64,000 nt of DNA from NCBI GenBank assembly GCA_051000755.1, contig JBPCNZ010000154.1:1-64000 (forward strand). Direction: 5' to 3'. The translations under genes were made by a program, and so were the position numbers. Origin of the DNA: JALZAH01 sp051000755. GTDB taxonomy: Bacteria > Actinomycetota > Acidimicrobiia > Acidimicrobiales > Palsa-688. Positions within the stretch are counted from its first letter, which is position 1, and every line of letters starts with the position of its first letter. This document shows, piece by piece, positions 25,633 to 34,217 of this stretch. The notes beneath the pieces were generated by a model. That model worked only from the letters and a program-made list of their open reading frames with translations. It did no database searches and was not told the DNA's origin.

Positions 25633-27165
25633 ATGGACGCGACCCGACCGACCACCCCTGTTCGGGGGAGGATCTGGCCGATCGTCACCTACCCGTTGCG
25701 GTTGGGGCCGAGTCGTCCGGAGCGCCCGTCCGGTCCCTTCACCCGACTGGTCATCGTCCAGGTCCTGTCCACGGCCGCTGACGTGTGGGTGACGGTCGCC
25801 CTGGCCGGGTCCGTCTTCGTCAGCGTGTCGTTGCACGCGGCGCGCGGCAAGACGGCACTCGGCCTGATCTGCACCGTTCTCCCCTTCCTGGTCGTCGGCC
25901 CTTTCGTGGGTCCGGCGATCGAGCGGGTGCGGGGTGGCCGCAGGGCGATCATGGCCGCGTCGTCGGTGGGCCGGCTGGTGGCCTGCGGTTTCATGGCCGC
26001 GGTCATCCACAGCCTGTGGTTGTTCCCGGCGGGGTTCGCCTTCCTGGTGTGCTCGAAGACCTACCTGGTGGCCAAGGCGTCCCTCGTGCCCAGCGCCGTC
26101 GAGCGCGACGAGGAACTGGTGGAGGCCAACTCCAAGCTGGCCATCGGATCCTCCGTCGCCACCTCCCTGGCCGGCGCGGCCGGCGCGGGCACCTACAAGG
26201 TGTTCGGGTCGCCGACGGTGCTGCACCTGAACATGGTGACGTTGGCCGTCTGCGCGGTCCTGGTCATGCGTCTTCGGCCGTCCCGCAACGACCGTCTCCC
26301 GCAGTGGCCGTGGTCGACGACGTGGGCGACCACCGCCCCCTGGATCTCCCCTACGACGGAGGGCACCGCCCCCGCTGCGGCCGGCGCCACCGGGGCACGG
26401 GTTCGGGCCCGTCGGGCCCGCGGCAACGGCTCGCGGGGCCTGCCCCCCGGTGGTCTGCTCCTGGCCGGTGTGGCCATGACCGCCATGCGGGCCGTGGCCG
26501 GGCTGATGACGTTGCTCGTCATCTTCGCCTTCCGCCGAGACGGAGCGGCCCTCGTCTGGTACGGGCTGGCCGGGGTGGCCACGGTCGCCGGCACCCTCGG
26601 GGGCGCCACCCTGGCTCCGTTCGTGCGGGACCGCGTCGCCGAGGAGCGCATCGTCCCTGCCGCCGCCTTCGTCATCGGCGGCGCCGCCGTCGCCGTCACC
26701 CAGTTGCGGGTGGAGCACCGTTGGCCCGCCGCCGTCGTCCTGGCCGTGGCGGTGGGGGTGGCCGCCAGCGTGGCCAAGATGGCCTTCGACGCCATCGTGC
26801 AGCGCGACCCGCCCGAGGTGGCCCGCAGCCGGCTGTTCGCCCGTTCCGAGGCGGTGTTCCAGCTCGGCTGGGTCCTGGCCGCTCTCGCCCCCGTCCTCAT
26901 CACCATGTCCCTCACGGCAGGTTTCGTGACCGTCGCGGCGCTGAGCCTCGGTGCCGGGATGATCTTCGTCATCGGCTGGCACAAGGCCCGGGCCGGCACC
27001 CTGCCGGGCTGGTGGCCGGTCGGGGCGGTGGCGTCGACCCCAGCCGGGACCTCGCAGCCCGGCAGCCGGGATCAGACCGACGCCCATCCTCCCTCCGCCA
27101 TCAGCGGCCCGGTCGGCACTGGCCCCGACCCGACCCGGGTCTACCCCCATCCCGGACCGTCGTGA
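25633..27165 (+). CDS. Major facilitator-like transporter
   Basis: A 510-residue membrane protein with about 12 predicted helices in two halves divided by a hydrophilic arginine-rich loop (TGARVRARRARGNGSRG, around residue 260) and a soluble proline-rich tail. Stretches such as LLVIFAFRRDG and FARSEAVFQLGWVLAALAP are MFS-like. The second half is better conserved-looking than the first. Substrate unknown. ATG is 45 bases after the Rrf2 stop, so regulation by that protein is possible. Its stop overlaps the phosphoesterase start by GTGA. Confidence 0.75.
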   Translation: MDATRPTTPVRGRIWPIVTYPLRLGPSRPERPSGPFTRLVIVQVLSTAADVWVTVALAGSVFVSVSLHAARGKTALGLICTVLPFLVVGPFVGPAIERVRGGRRAIMAASSVGRLVACGFMAAVIHSLWLFPAGFAFLVCSKTYLVAKASLVPSAVERDEELVEANSKLAIGSSVATSLAGAAGAGTYKVFGSPTVLHLNMVTLAVCAVLVMRLRPSRNDRLPQWPWSTTWATTAPWISPTTEGTAPAAAGATGARVRARRARGNGSRGLPPGGLLLAGVAMTAMRAVAGLMTLLVIFAFRRDGAALVWYGLAGVATVAGTLGGATLAPFVRDRVAEERIVPAAAFVIGGAAVAVTQLRVEHRWPAAVVLAVAVGVAASVAKMAFDAIVQRDPPEVARSRLFARSEAVFQLGWVLAALAPVLITMSLTAGFVTVAALSLGAGMIFVIGWHKARAGTLPGWWPVGAVASTPAGTSQPGSRDQTDAHPPSAISGPVGTGPDPTRVYPHPGPS

Positions 27166-27701
27166 ACGCCGTCCTGCGGGTGGTGGTTCTGGCCGACACC
27201 CACCTCGGCGGCGCCGTCGGGAGTCGCCGGATCCGGCGGTGGCTGCCCGCCCTGGCCGAGAGCGTCCTGGCCGGCTGCGACGCCGTGCTCCACGCCGGCG
27301 ATGTGGTCGACAAGCCCACCCTCGAACGCATCGCCGACACCGCCGCCGCCGGAGGGGTCCGGCCTCCAGTGTACGCCGTCCTCGGCAACAACGACACGGA
27401 TCTGGCCGGAACCCTGCCGCCCGTGCGCCACGTGGACCTCGGGGGGGTACGGGTCGCCATGATCCACGACAGTGGGCCGACCAGAGGGCGGGCCGGGCGC
27501 CTCCGGCGGCGATTCCCCGACGCCCAGTTGGTGGTGTTCGGCCATAGCCACGCCCCCCTCGATGACGAGGGGCTCGACGGTCAGCGTCTCTTCAACCCGG
27601 GTTCACCGACCCAGCGGCGGGCCCAGCCCCGCCATACCCTCGGCGAGCTCCATCTCGGTAGGGGAGCGATCGTAGGCCACCGGATCATCGCCCTCGACTG
27701 A
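27162..27701 (+). CDS. YfcE-type metallophosphoesterase
   Basis: The 179-residue protein has the calcineurin-like metal motifs in order: LADTHL (DxH), HAGDVVD (GDxxD), LGNND (GNxD), and two late histidine motifs IHDSG and GHSHAPL, followed by LFNPGSPTQRR, typical of YfcE/MJ0936 phosphodiesterases. Substrate in the cell is unknown. GTG at 27162 overlaps the transporter stop (GTGA), which supports translational coupling and the choice of start. Its end is 18 bases from the convergent DUF2342 gene. Confidence 0.9.
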   Translation: MNAVLRVVVLADTHLGGAVGSRRIRRWLPALAESVLAGCDAVLHAGDVVDKPTLERIADTAAAGGVRPPVYAVLGNNDTDLAGTLPPVRHVDLGGVRVAMIHDSGPTRGRAGRLRRRFPDAQLVVFGHSHAPLDDEGLDGQRLFNPGSPTQRRAQPRHTLGELHLGRGAIVGHRIIALD

Positions 27702-27719
27702 GGGCGCCGGTCTGCTCGC

Positions 27720-28910
27720 TCAGTCCCCGGCGGGCAGGTCGATGCGAGCCAACCACAGACCGGGCGCATCGAGCTCGGCCGGTGTGGGCAGCTCCTGCTC
27801 ACTCCTCCACAGGCGGCCCAAGGCGTCCTCCCCGGCTCGCTCCACCACGCCTGTGACGAAGGTGTGTCCCCGCTCGTAGTCGCCGGCGTCGAGGGTCACG
27901 CCGAACAGCTGTCCGAGGATCTTGTCGCCACCGTGCTCCTCCAACCGGCGCCGATGGAGGGCCTCGGTGAGCTGGGGGTAACTGCCGATCAGCCGGCGTC
28001 CGACCGTATCCATCATGTGGTCGGCGTACCCGGCGATGGCCACCAACAGGGCCCGCAACGGGACCTGGAGGCGCCGCTGCTCGTCGGTCTGCATCTCACC
28101 CAGAAGGGTGGAGGGGTCGGAGAAGGTGGACTGCAGGGCGGCCATGTCCGTCGGGTCGAACCCGGCCAGGCGCTCCTCGAGAGCATGCGGATCGGGTTGC
28201 CAGGCTCCGACGTAGGCGTCGATCAGATCGTCGAGCTTGGACCGCACGTGGGGACGGGAGAGAATCACATGGTTGATCACCTCGCGGAGGCAGACCCACA
28301 GGCGGACATCGTCGGCGTCGAGGCTCCATTCCTGGGCGAAGGCGTCCATGGTGACCGGGATCATGAGCAGTTCGTCGGCCTGCGGTCTGGGCATCGGCAG
28401 CTCGTATTGGCCCATGGCACGCGTCGAGAGCTGGCCCACCATCGAACCGGCCTGCATCCCCAGGAGGAGGGGGCCGAGCATCTGGGGCAGGTTCGAGAAC
28501 AGCTGGGCCATCGGGTTGGAGGCGTCTTCCGGGCCCGTTTCGTCCGGGCCGGACGGGGTGGCATCGGCCATGGCCCCGGCCAGGCGTTCGAATCGCGGCT
28601 TCCAGGCCTCGAGGGTCCGCAAGGCCCAGTCGCTGCGTCCTGCGGCTCGCACCGACAGCACCTTTCCGGTCGACGACGTCAACCCGGTGGCCTCGGTGAC
28701 ATGAAGCTCCGCCACCCTGAGCAGCTCCTCGAGTCGCACCCTCGACGACGGCTCGGGATTGGCCTCAGGAGCGCCGCCTGTCGCCGTCCAGGTCGCCAGT
28801 TGGCGGGCGATCTCCCAGTTGACCGGGCCCTGGGTCGTCAACATCCGGGCCAGGTTCCGCATCACATCTTCAAACGGCCCACCCGCGCCGAACGGCCCCA
28901 TCTCACTCAT
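27720..28910 (-). CDS. DUF2342/zincin-fold protein without the HExxH motif (Rv3195-like)
   Basis: A 396-residue soluble protein of the group called putative hydrolase/zinc-dependent metalloprotease DUF2342. Family stretches include GPVNWEIARQLATW, PGDPHALEERL-type helices and IPVTMDAFAQEWSLDADDVRLWVCL. At the place where active members have HExxH the sequence reads REVINH (residues 209-214), so the first zinc ligand is Arg and catalysis is unlikely. The mycobacterial Rv3195 type also departs from HExxH. In mycobacteria it neighbours the PDZ-Lon protease and UPF0182 genes; here those lie 8 and 15 kb away. ATG at 28910 starts the conserved N-terminus. Confidence 0.8.
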   Translation of the reverse strand: MSEMGPFGAGGPFEDVMRNLARMLTTQGPVNWEIARQLATWTATGGAPEANPEPSSRVRLEELLRVAELHVTEATGLTSSTGKVLSVRAAGRSDWALRTLEAWKPRFERLAGAMADATPSGPDETGPEDASNPMAQLFSNLPQMLGPLLLGMQAGSMVGQLSTRAMGQYELPMPRPQADELLMIPVTMDAFAQEWSLDADDVRLWVCLREVINHVILSRPHVRSKLDDLIDAYVGAWQPDPHALEERLAGFDPTDMAALQSTFSDPSTLLGEMQTDEQRRLQVPLRALLVAIAGYADHMMDTVGRRLIGSYPQLTEALHRRRLEEHGGDKILGQLFGVTLDAGDYERGHTFVTGVVERAGEDALGRLWRSEQELPTPAELDAPGLWLARIDLPAGD

Positions 28911-28994
28911 GGCCTCAACCTGCCTCGCCCGTCGCCACGTGGCGTCCGGCTGGTCCGTTCGCCGTCGACGTGCTCATTAAGGCATGGTAGAGCG

Positions 28995-30125
28995 GTGAGC
29001 AGCGTTGTCGTCACCGGACTGGCCGGATCGCTCGGCCAGCGCGTGGCCGGCCTGCTGGCCGCCCACCCCCAGGTGACAACCCTGGTCGGTATCGACATCG
29101 AGCCTTTGCCGGCCCCGGCCCCCGACGTGGTCGAGGTGGTGGCGGACCTCGAAGGCGACCCGGAGCCGCTCCGGCGGGCCATGGCGGGCGCTTCCGCGTT
29201 GCTGCACCTGGCCTGGCGGACACCGGATGCCCTGCACCACACCAAGGACGACGAGGTCGCAGCGTGGAGCACCAACCTGGCGTCGCTTCGCCAGGTCCTC
29301 GACATCGCCGCCGAGGTGGGTGTGGAGACGGTCGTCCACCTGTCCAGTGGGACGGTCTACGGGGCGTGGCCGGACAATCCCGTGCCGCTCAGCGAGGATG
29401 CCGCCCTGCGTCCGAACCCCGAGTTTTCCTTCGCGGTCAGCAAGGCGGAGGCGGAACGAACGGTGGCGGCGTGGGCCGAGGCTCACCCGGCCGTCGCCGT
29501 CGCCGTCCTGAGGCCGACGGTGACCCTCGGTACCCCGGTCCGGCCCCTGTATCAGGCTCTGGGCGGCACCCGCTCCCCCCGGGGCGACGACGGCGGCAGG
29601 CCGGTGCAGTTCGTCCACGTCGACGATCTGGCCTCGGCGGTGGTGCTGGCCTGGCAGGATCGGCTGCGCGGCGTCTACAACGTGGCCCCCGACCGAGGGG
29701 TGGGCGAGGACACGGCCCGGGCCCTGGCCGGCGGCGTGGCCAAGGTGGCGCTCCCCAGCCAGGTGGCCCATGCCGTGGCCGCCTGGAGCTGGAACCTGTG
29801 GCGCCTCGGTTCTCCGCGCGAGGCGCAGGCGTACGTTCGATGGCCGTGGGTGATCGCCCCGGACCGGCTGCTGGGCGCCGGGTGGGTCCCTCAGCACACC
29901 AGCGAGGAGGCTCTGGTCGCGACCGACGAGCGGGCCCATTGGGACGATCTGCCCCCAGGCCGGCGCCAGAACCTGACGGTGTTGGCCGCGGCCGGTGGCG
30001 TGCTGGCCGTGGCCGGCTCGGCCGCCGCCATCCTGGTCGGACGGTCACGTCGGGCCAAGACCACCCAGAGCCTGGTGTGGCGCATCGGCCTCAGCGCCGA
30101 GAGGGGCCGTCGCCGATGGCGCTGA
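28995..30125 (+). CDS. NAD-dependent epimerase/dehydratase-like protein with C-terminal membrane helix
   Basis: An extended short-chain dehydrogenase of 376 residues. VVTGLAGSLGQRVAGLL is the GxxGxxG nucleotide strand, GIDIEP has the acidic NAD-selecting residue, and LSSGTVYGAW is the catalytic-Ser strand. The catalytic Tyr-x3-Lys position reads FAVSK, so tyrosine has become phenylalanine; activity may be reduced or changed. Near the C-terminus is one membrane span (LTVLAAAGGVLAVAGSAAAILVG) and a basic tail. GTG at 28995 begins the fold and is divergent from the DUF2342 gene. Its stop is 4 bases from the HtrA-like gene stop. Substrate unknown. Confidence 0.8.
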   Translation: MSSVVVTGLAGSLGQRVAGLLAAHPQVTTLVGIDIEPLPAPAPDVVEVVADLEGDPEPLRRAMAGASALLHLAWRTPDALHHTKDDEVAAWSTNLASLRQVLDIAAEVGVETVVHLSSGTVYGAWPDNPVPLSEDAALRPNPEFSFAVSKAEAERTVAAWAEAHPAVAVAVLRPTVTLGTPVRPLYQALGGTRSPRGDDGGRPVQFVHVDDLASAVVLAWQDRLRGVYNVAPDRGVGEDTARALAGGVAKVALPSQVAHAVAAWSWNLWRLGSPREAQAYVRWPWVIAPDRLLGAGWVPQHTSEEALVATDERAHWDDLPPGRRQNLTVLAAAGGVLAVAGSAAAILVGRSRRAKTTQSLVWRIGLSAERGRRRWR

Positions 30126-30128
30126 GCT

Positions 30129-31430
30129 TTAGCTCAGATCGACGTCGCCCGGCGTTTCCGCCAGGGTGGCGGTCGCGGTCGCCGGCTGTCCTTTGTGCAG
30201 GTAGGAGACGGTTGCTCGGTAGCCGGGGTCGGAGTCGGCAATCAACTGGGTCAGAGCGCCCGTGGATTGCACGAGGTGCCCGTCGAAGGCCGTGATGATG
30301 TCGCTGGGGGCCATCCCGGCCTGCTGAGCCGGGCTCCCCGGGGTGACCTCGGTGATCTGGGCCCCGCCTGGAAGCTGCATCTGGTGGGCGGTCGCCGTCG
30401 ACAGGTCTGCGGTGTTGACCGTACCGAGCCACGGGTGGGTGACCCGCTGGCCGGCCAGCATCTGGCGGGCCACATGCTCGGCGGTGTCCATGGGGACGAC
30501 GAAGGCCTGGCCGTTCGAGCCGGCGTCCGGCGAGTTGACGTGCGCCTCGATGCCGAACACGGCGCCCTGAGGATCGGCCAGGGCGCCGCCGGCGTTGCCG
30601 TCTGCGGCGGTCGAGGTGTCGATCCCGATCAGACCCTCCATGGTGGAGGCGTCACCCACATTGATGGCCTGGTCGAGCGAGCTGATCGATCCAGCCACCA
30701 CAGGGGCGCCCGTGAGACCAGAATTGCGGGCTCCAACGCCGAGGACCGGTTCCGCCACCTGCACCGCGCTCTCGTAGCTGAAGGTGGGGAAGATGCGCGA
30801 CCCCCCGGGTACGGACACGAGTCCAAGTCCCGTCTTGCGGTCAATGCCGACGACGTGGGCGTACTGCGATTCGCTGTCGTTGAAGGTCACCTGGACGCGG
30901 CCGTCGCCGATCAGGCTGGCCGAGGTGAGGATGTACGACCGATCCCCCACGGCGGTGTAGAGGACGCCCGAGCCGGTCTGATTGCCACTCGAGCCGGTCG
31001 TGGTGATCGAGACCACCGACGGGGCGATGGAGTCGGCTACGGCCGGCCAGTTGGGGCTGGAAGGGCCCGACGAGGAGGCAGACATCGACGTCGGCGTCAT
31101 CATCCTCGTCACCGACTGCAGGACGGTGGTGTGCTTGTCGAAGCGGCCCGCCACCACACCCACGCCGGATGCGATGATGGCTCCGACCACGCCGGCGACG
31201 ACGGCCACCGACCAGATCCTCGTGGTGGACGACCGAGCGAAGCGAGACGCCGATGGGTGTGGGCTCGACGGGTGCGGACGTGACCAAGCGGCGGCGGTGC
31301 CGATCTCCGAAGGATGCCGCCACAGCCGATCGTCAGGTGCGATCCATGGCAAAAGAGGCCCCTCGTCTTCAGGGGCGTCGTCCGCTTCCACGTCGCTCGA
31401 CACTATCGCCGCCCATCGAAGGGCTGGCAT
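30129..31430 (-). CDS. HtrA-like PDZ protein lacking all three protease catalytic residues
   Basis: The 433-residue protein has the HtrA plan: a cytoplasmic N-terminus, one membrane helix (IWSVAVVAGVVGAIIASGVGVVAG, residues ~72-95), a trypsin-like domain (~125-330) and a PDZ domain (~340-425) with LGTVNTADLS and GGAQITEVTPGSPAQQAGM. The family's His motif NAHVV is replaced by SASLI (Ser172), the Asp motif TDLAVL by TGLGLV, and the catalytic serine motif GNSGG by GNAGG (Ala280). It therefore cannot be a serine protease but could bind peptide C-termini outside the cell. ATG at 31430 has a weak ribosome site; GTG ten codons later is an alternative. Divergent from moaE, 65 bases apart. Confidence 0.85.
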   Translation of the reverse strand: MPALRWAAIVSSDVEADDAPEDEGPLLPWIAPDDRLWRHPSEIGTAAAWSRPHPSSPHPSASRFARSSTTRIWSVAVVAGVVGAIIASGVGVVAGRFDKHTTVLQSVTRMMTPTSMSASSSGPSSPNWPAVADSIAPSVVSITTTGSSGNQTGSGVLYTAVGDRSYILTSASLIGDGRVQVTFNDSESQYAHVVGIDRKTGLGLVSVPGGSRIFPTFSYESAVQVAEPVLGVGARNSGLTGAPVVAGSISSLDQAINVGDASTMEGLIGIDTSTAADGNAGGALADPQGAVFGIEAHVNSPDAGSNGQAFVVPMDTAEHVARQMLAGQRVTHPWLGTVNTADLSTATAHQMQLPGGAQITEVTPGSPAQQAGMAPSDIITAFDGHLVQSTGALTQLIADSDPGYRATVSYLHKGQPATATATLAETPGDVDLS

Positions 31431-31495
31431 CGCGGCCTCGGGCGGCCTGGGGCCAAGTCGTCACACGAGGACGCCGGGCGCCTTAGCATGAGGGC

Positions 31496-31960
31496 GTGCC
31501 CGAATCCGCTGACCCTATGGACTGGGTGGGTCTCAGCAGCGGGCCCCTCGCGCCCGAGGAAGCGTTGGCCTGGGTCCGGCGCCGCGACTGCGGAGCTTCG
31601 GTCATCTTCTCAGGAAGCGTCCGCGACCATTCCGAGGGGCGTCCGGCGGTCTCCCAGTTGGAGTACGAGGCCTATACCGAGCAGGTGGAGGGCCGCCTCG
31701 CAGAGCTGGCCGCCGCGGCCCGGAGGCAGTGGCCGGCACTGGGTCGCATCGTCTTGAGGCACCGGGTCGGCGTCCTTTCCATCGAGGACACCACGGTGGT
31801 GGTCGCCGTATCCGCACCGCATCGCGACGAGGCCTTCGTGGCGGCGCGGTGGTGCATCGACACCTTGAAGTCGACGATCCCGGTGTGGAAGCGGGAGGTG
31901 TGGTCGGGTGGGGAGGACTGGGGCCTCGACGCCCATCCGGTCACGGAGGTGAGCTCGTGA
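31496..31960 (+). CDS. moaE: Molybdopterin synthase catalytic subunit MoaE
   Basis: MoaE with MoaD converts precursor Z into molybdopterin. The 154-residue protein shows ASVIFSGSVRDHSEGR at the dimer/active-site loop, LEYEAYTEQ, LRHRVGVLSIEDTTVVVAVSAPHRDEAF, and CIDTLKSTIPVWKREVWSGGEDW with the Lys residues that accept the MoaD tail. GTG at 31496 is the start. The stop overlaps the next gene by GTGA. MoaD is not in the window; moaA and moeA lie 18-19 kb further on. Confidence 0.95.
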   Translation: MPESADPMDWVGLSSGPLAPEEALAWVRRRDCGASVIFSGSVRDHSEGRPAVSQLEYEAYTEQVEGRLAELAAAARRQWPALGRIVLRHRVGVLSIEDTTVVVAVSAPHRDEAFVAARWCIDTLKSTIPVWKREVWSGGEDWGLDAHPVTEVSS

Positions 31961-32589
31961 TCGTCGGGGTGGTCATCTCCAATCTTCTCTATCTCATCGT
32001 GGCGTTAGCCGTCGCGGTCATCGGAGCCCTCGTGGTGGTCCTGCGCCACCGCAAGCCAAAATCCGTCGAGGCCAACGTGGCCTCGTTCCACCGGGGCCTG
32101 CGCGCCCTGGCCCCCGATCAGCCATCCGATCCTTCGGGATCCGGTCCGTCGTGGGGGGGCGCCAGCCGCCGGGCCGCCACCACGCCCTCGGCGTTCAAAC
32201 GGTCCGGGACATCCGGTGGCGACATTCCACCGGATGCGGCACCGGAGGCGCCTGCCAACCACGACGATCCTGCGGATCCGGAGGAGGCCGACCAGGTCGT
32301 CGAGGTTGACGACGGGCTCGAGGTTGACGACGGGCTCGAGGTTGACGGCGGGCTCGAGGTTGACGACGAGCGCGGGGGTGGCGACGAGCCCATCGACGAG
32401 CACACCGCCGCTGACTCCTCCGCGTCCGAGGATTCCGAGGCGGCGACCTCGGAAGACGATGCGGGCGAGGCCTCATCGGCGATCGATCCGGTCCACCTCA
32501 CGACCAGGAAGCGGCGTCCGTCGTCGGGCTCGGCGAGCCGGGCCAGCGACGAATCTGAGGTCCCGACAGAGGAGGCCGGTACTGGCTAG
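31957..32589 (+). CDS. Single-pass membrane protein with acidic repeat tail
   Basis: This 210-residue protein has an N-terminal membrane helix (VVISNLLYLIVALAVAVIGALVVVLRHRK, residues ~4-32) and a disordered acidic cytoplasmic region with a 6-residue tandem repeat EVDDGL at about residues 116-138. It then ends in a mixed Ser/Arg tail. GTG at 31957 overlaps the moaE stop (GTGA), and its 3' end overlaps mreB by 8 bases, with the AGGAGG for mreB inside it. No family recognised; position suggests co-expression with moaE and mreB. Confidence 0.6.
   Translation: MIVGVVISNLLYLIVALAVAVIGALVVVLRHRKPKSVEANVASFHRGLRALAPDQPSDPSGSGPSWGGASRRAATTPSAFKRSGTSGGDIPPDAAPEAPANHDDPADPEEADQVVEVDDGLEVDDGLEVDGGLEVDDERGGGDEPIDEHTAADSSASEDSEAATSEDDAGEASSAIDPVHLTTRKRRPSSGSASRASDESEVPTEEAGTG
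32302..32370 (+). repeat. 18-base tandem repeat (GAGGTTGACGACGGGCTC), 3.8 copies
   Basis: Three full copies and a partial fourth of an 18-base unit sit inside the acidic membrane-protein gene; copies 1 and 2 are identical and copy 3 differs by one base. Each encodes EVDDGL, so copy-number change keeps frame. The near-identity suggests recent slippage. Confidence 0.85.
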
Positions 32590-33574
32590 GGATCTCGCCA
32601 TCGACCTCGGTACCGCCAACACCTTGGTGTACTCGCGGGGTCGGGGCATCGTGTTGAACGAGCCGACGGTCATCGCCCTCAACTCCCGCACCCAAGAGGT
32701 GTTGGCCATGGGCCAGCAGGCGTGGCAGATGATCGGGCGCACGCCGGGCTACATCGTCGCCGTCCGCCCGCTCCGCAAAGGGGCCATCACCGACTTCGAC
32801 ATCACCCAGCGCATGATCCGCCTCCTGCTGGAACGGGCCGGGGTGTCCCGCTTCAACCGGCCACGGGTGCTGATCTGCGTGCCCTCGGCCATCACCGAGG
32901 TCGAGAGGCGGGCCGTCGAGGAAGCGGCTCGCGGCGCCGGCGCCACTGGCGCCTACCTCATCGAGCAGCCCATGGCGGCAGCCATCGGAGCCGGCCTACC
33001 GATCCACGAGCCGCTCGGCAACATGGTCGTCGACGTCGGAGGAGGGACCAGCGAGACAGCCGTCATCTCCCTCGGTGGCGTCGTAGCCCTCGAGGCCATC
33101 CGGGTCGGCAGCTTCGACATAGATGCCTCCATCCAGACCTATGTGCGGCGCGAATACGGCATCGCCATCGGGGAACGCACCGCCGAGGAGATCAAGGTAG
33201 CCATCGGGTCGGCGTGGCCGACCGACGAGCAGGTCAAGGCCGAGGTCCGGGGCCGGGACCTGATGACGGGGCTTCCGAAGACGGTGATCCTCTCCCCCGA
33301 AGAGGTCCGTGAGGCCATCGAGGAGCAGACCGGCGCTATCGTGGACTCCGTTGTCAAGTGCCTGGGGGCGGCCCCTCCCGAGTTGGCCCAGGACCTGATC
33401 ACCGAGGGCATTCACCTGGTCGGCGGCGGCGGTCTGCTGTCGGGTCTCAATCAGCGCCTCTCCGAGGAGACGGCGCTCCCCGTCCGCCTGGTCGAGGCTC
33501 CGCTCGAGTGCGTTGTTCTCGGCGCCGGCAAGTGTCTCGAGGAGTTCGACGCCGTCAAAGACCTGTTCATGTAG
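32582..33574 (+). CDS. mreB: Rod-shape protein MreB, CTG start
   Basis: The actin homologue polymerises under the membrane and guides cell-wall synthesis. The 330 residues include the phosphate-1 loop DLAIDLGTANTLVYSRGRGIV, VLICVPSAITEVERRAVEEAA, the phosphate-2 loop VVDVGGGTSETAVISLGG and IHLVGGGGLLSGLNQRL. In frame there is no ATG, GTG or TTG just before the conserved N-terminus; CTG at 32582 is six bases after a perfect AGGAGG and gives the expected start (L/M)ARDLAIDLGT. The next in-frame Met is too late (inside the fold). The CTG overlaps the stop of the preceding gene. mreC and mreD do not follow; a convergent HEAT gene does, one base away. Confidence 0.93.
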   Translation: MARDLAIDLGTANTLVYSRGRGIVLNEPTVIALNSRTQEVLAMGQQAWQMIGRTPGYIVAVRPLRKGAITDFDITQRMIRLLLERAGVSRFNRPRVLICVPSAITEVERRAVEEAARGAGATGAYLIEQPMAAAIGAGLPIHEPLGNMVVDVGGGTSETAVISLGGVVALEAIRVGSFDIDASIQTYVRREYGIAIGERTAEEIKVAIGSAWPTDEQVKAEVRGRDLMTGLPKTVILSPEEVREAIEEQTGAIVDSVVKCLGAAPPELAQDLITEGIHLVGGGGLLSGLNQRLSEETALPVRLVEAPLECVVLGAGKCLEEFDAVKDLFM

Positions 33575-33575
33575 C

Positions 33576-34217
33576 TCAGCGGCTGTCCGGCACGACCCTG
33601 AGATCCTCGGCCGCCTGGCGCACCTGCCAATCGCGATCGGAGCCCGCCCGAGCCAGGGCGGCATCGACCTCGGCGCCGTCGAAGGGGGCCAGGGCGAGGA
33701 CCGCCCGCCGGCGCACCGCGGCTTTGTCCGTGGTGGCGGCGAGGATCGCCGGTAGGGCCGAGGCGTCCCCGATGGCGCCGAGGGCAGCCACGGCCGCCTC
33801 CCGGCACAGAGGATCCTCGTGGGTGGTCACCACGCCGGCCAGAGCGGGAACGGCCTCGGAGCCGGACGGCGAGCCGAGCTCCCCCAGGGCGAAGCAGGCG
33901 GCCTCGACCACGGTGGCATCGTCGTCGCCCAGCATGGCGGGCAGCCGGTGGGCGCCGGTCTCGGCCCGGGTGGCGCACAGCTCGCACGCCCGGCGACGGA
34001 CCAGCGGCGAACGGTCCTCGAGGGCGTCGCCGAGGTCGGCCGTCGCGAGGAGGCCGAGGCGGTCGAGTGCCCCCAGGGCGGCAACCCGCACTGGTGGCGA
34101 CGGATCGATGCGCGCCGAGCGCGCCGTGAGCGCATCGTCGAGATGGCCGGCCATCACCGCGGCCCGACGCCGTTGTCCCTCGTCGGGAGCGGCGGGCCCT
34201 TCAGTTGGAGGCGGCAT
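33576..34217 (-). CDS. HEAT-repeat protein
   Basis: A 213-residue soluble alpha-solenoid built from about five HEAT/PBS-lyase-like repeats of ~30 residues; examples are PPVRVAALGALDRLG, SPLVRRRACELCATRA, ATVVEAACFALGELG, PLCREAAVAALGAIGD and AAVRRRAVLALAPFD. Such proteins are protein-interaction scaffolds; some PBS-lyase relatives attach chromophores, but nothing here suggests that. Its start lies inside the last codons of the upstream membrane protein gene (17-base overlap), so the two are coupled. Confidence 0.85.
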   Translation of the reverse strand: MPPPTEGPAAPDEGQRRRAAVMAGHLDDALTARSARIDPSPPVRVAALGALDRLGLLATADLGDALEDRSPLVRRRACELCATRAETGAHRLPAMLGDDDATVVEAACFALGELGSPSGSEAVPALAGVVTTHEDPLCREAAVAALGAIGDASALPAILAATTDKAAVRRRAVLALAPFDGAEVDAALARAGSDRDWQVRQAAEDLRVVPDSR

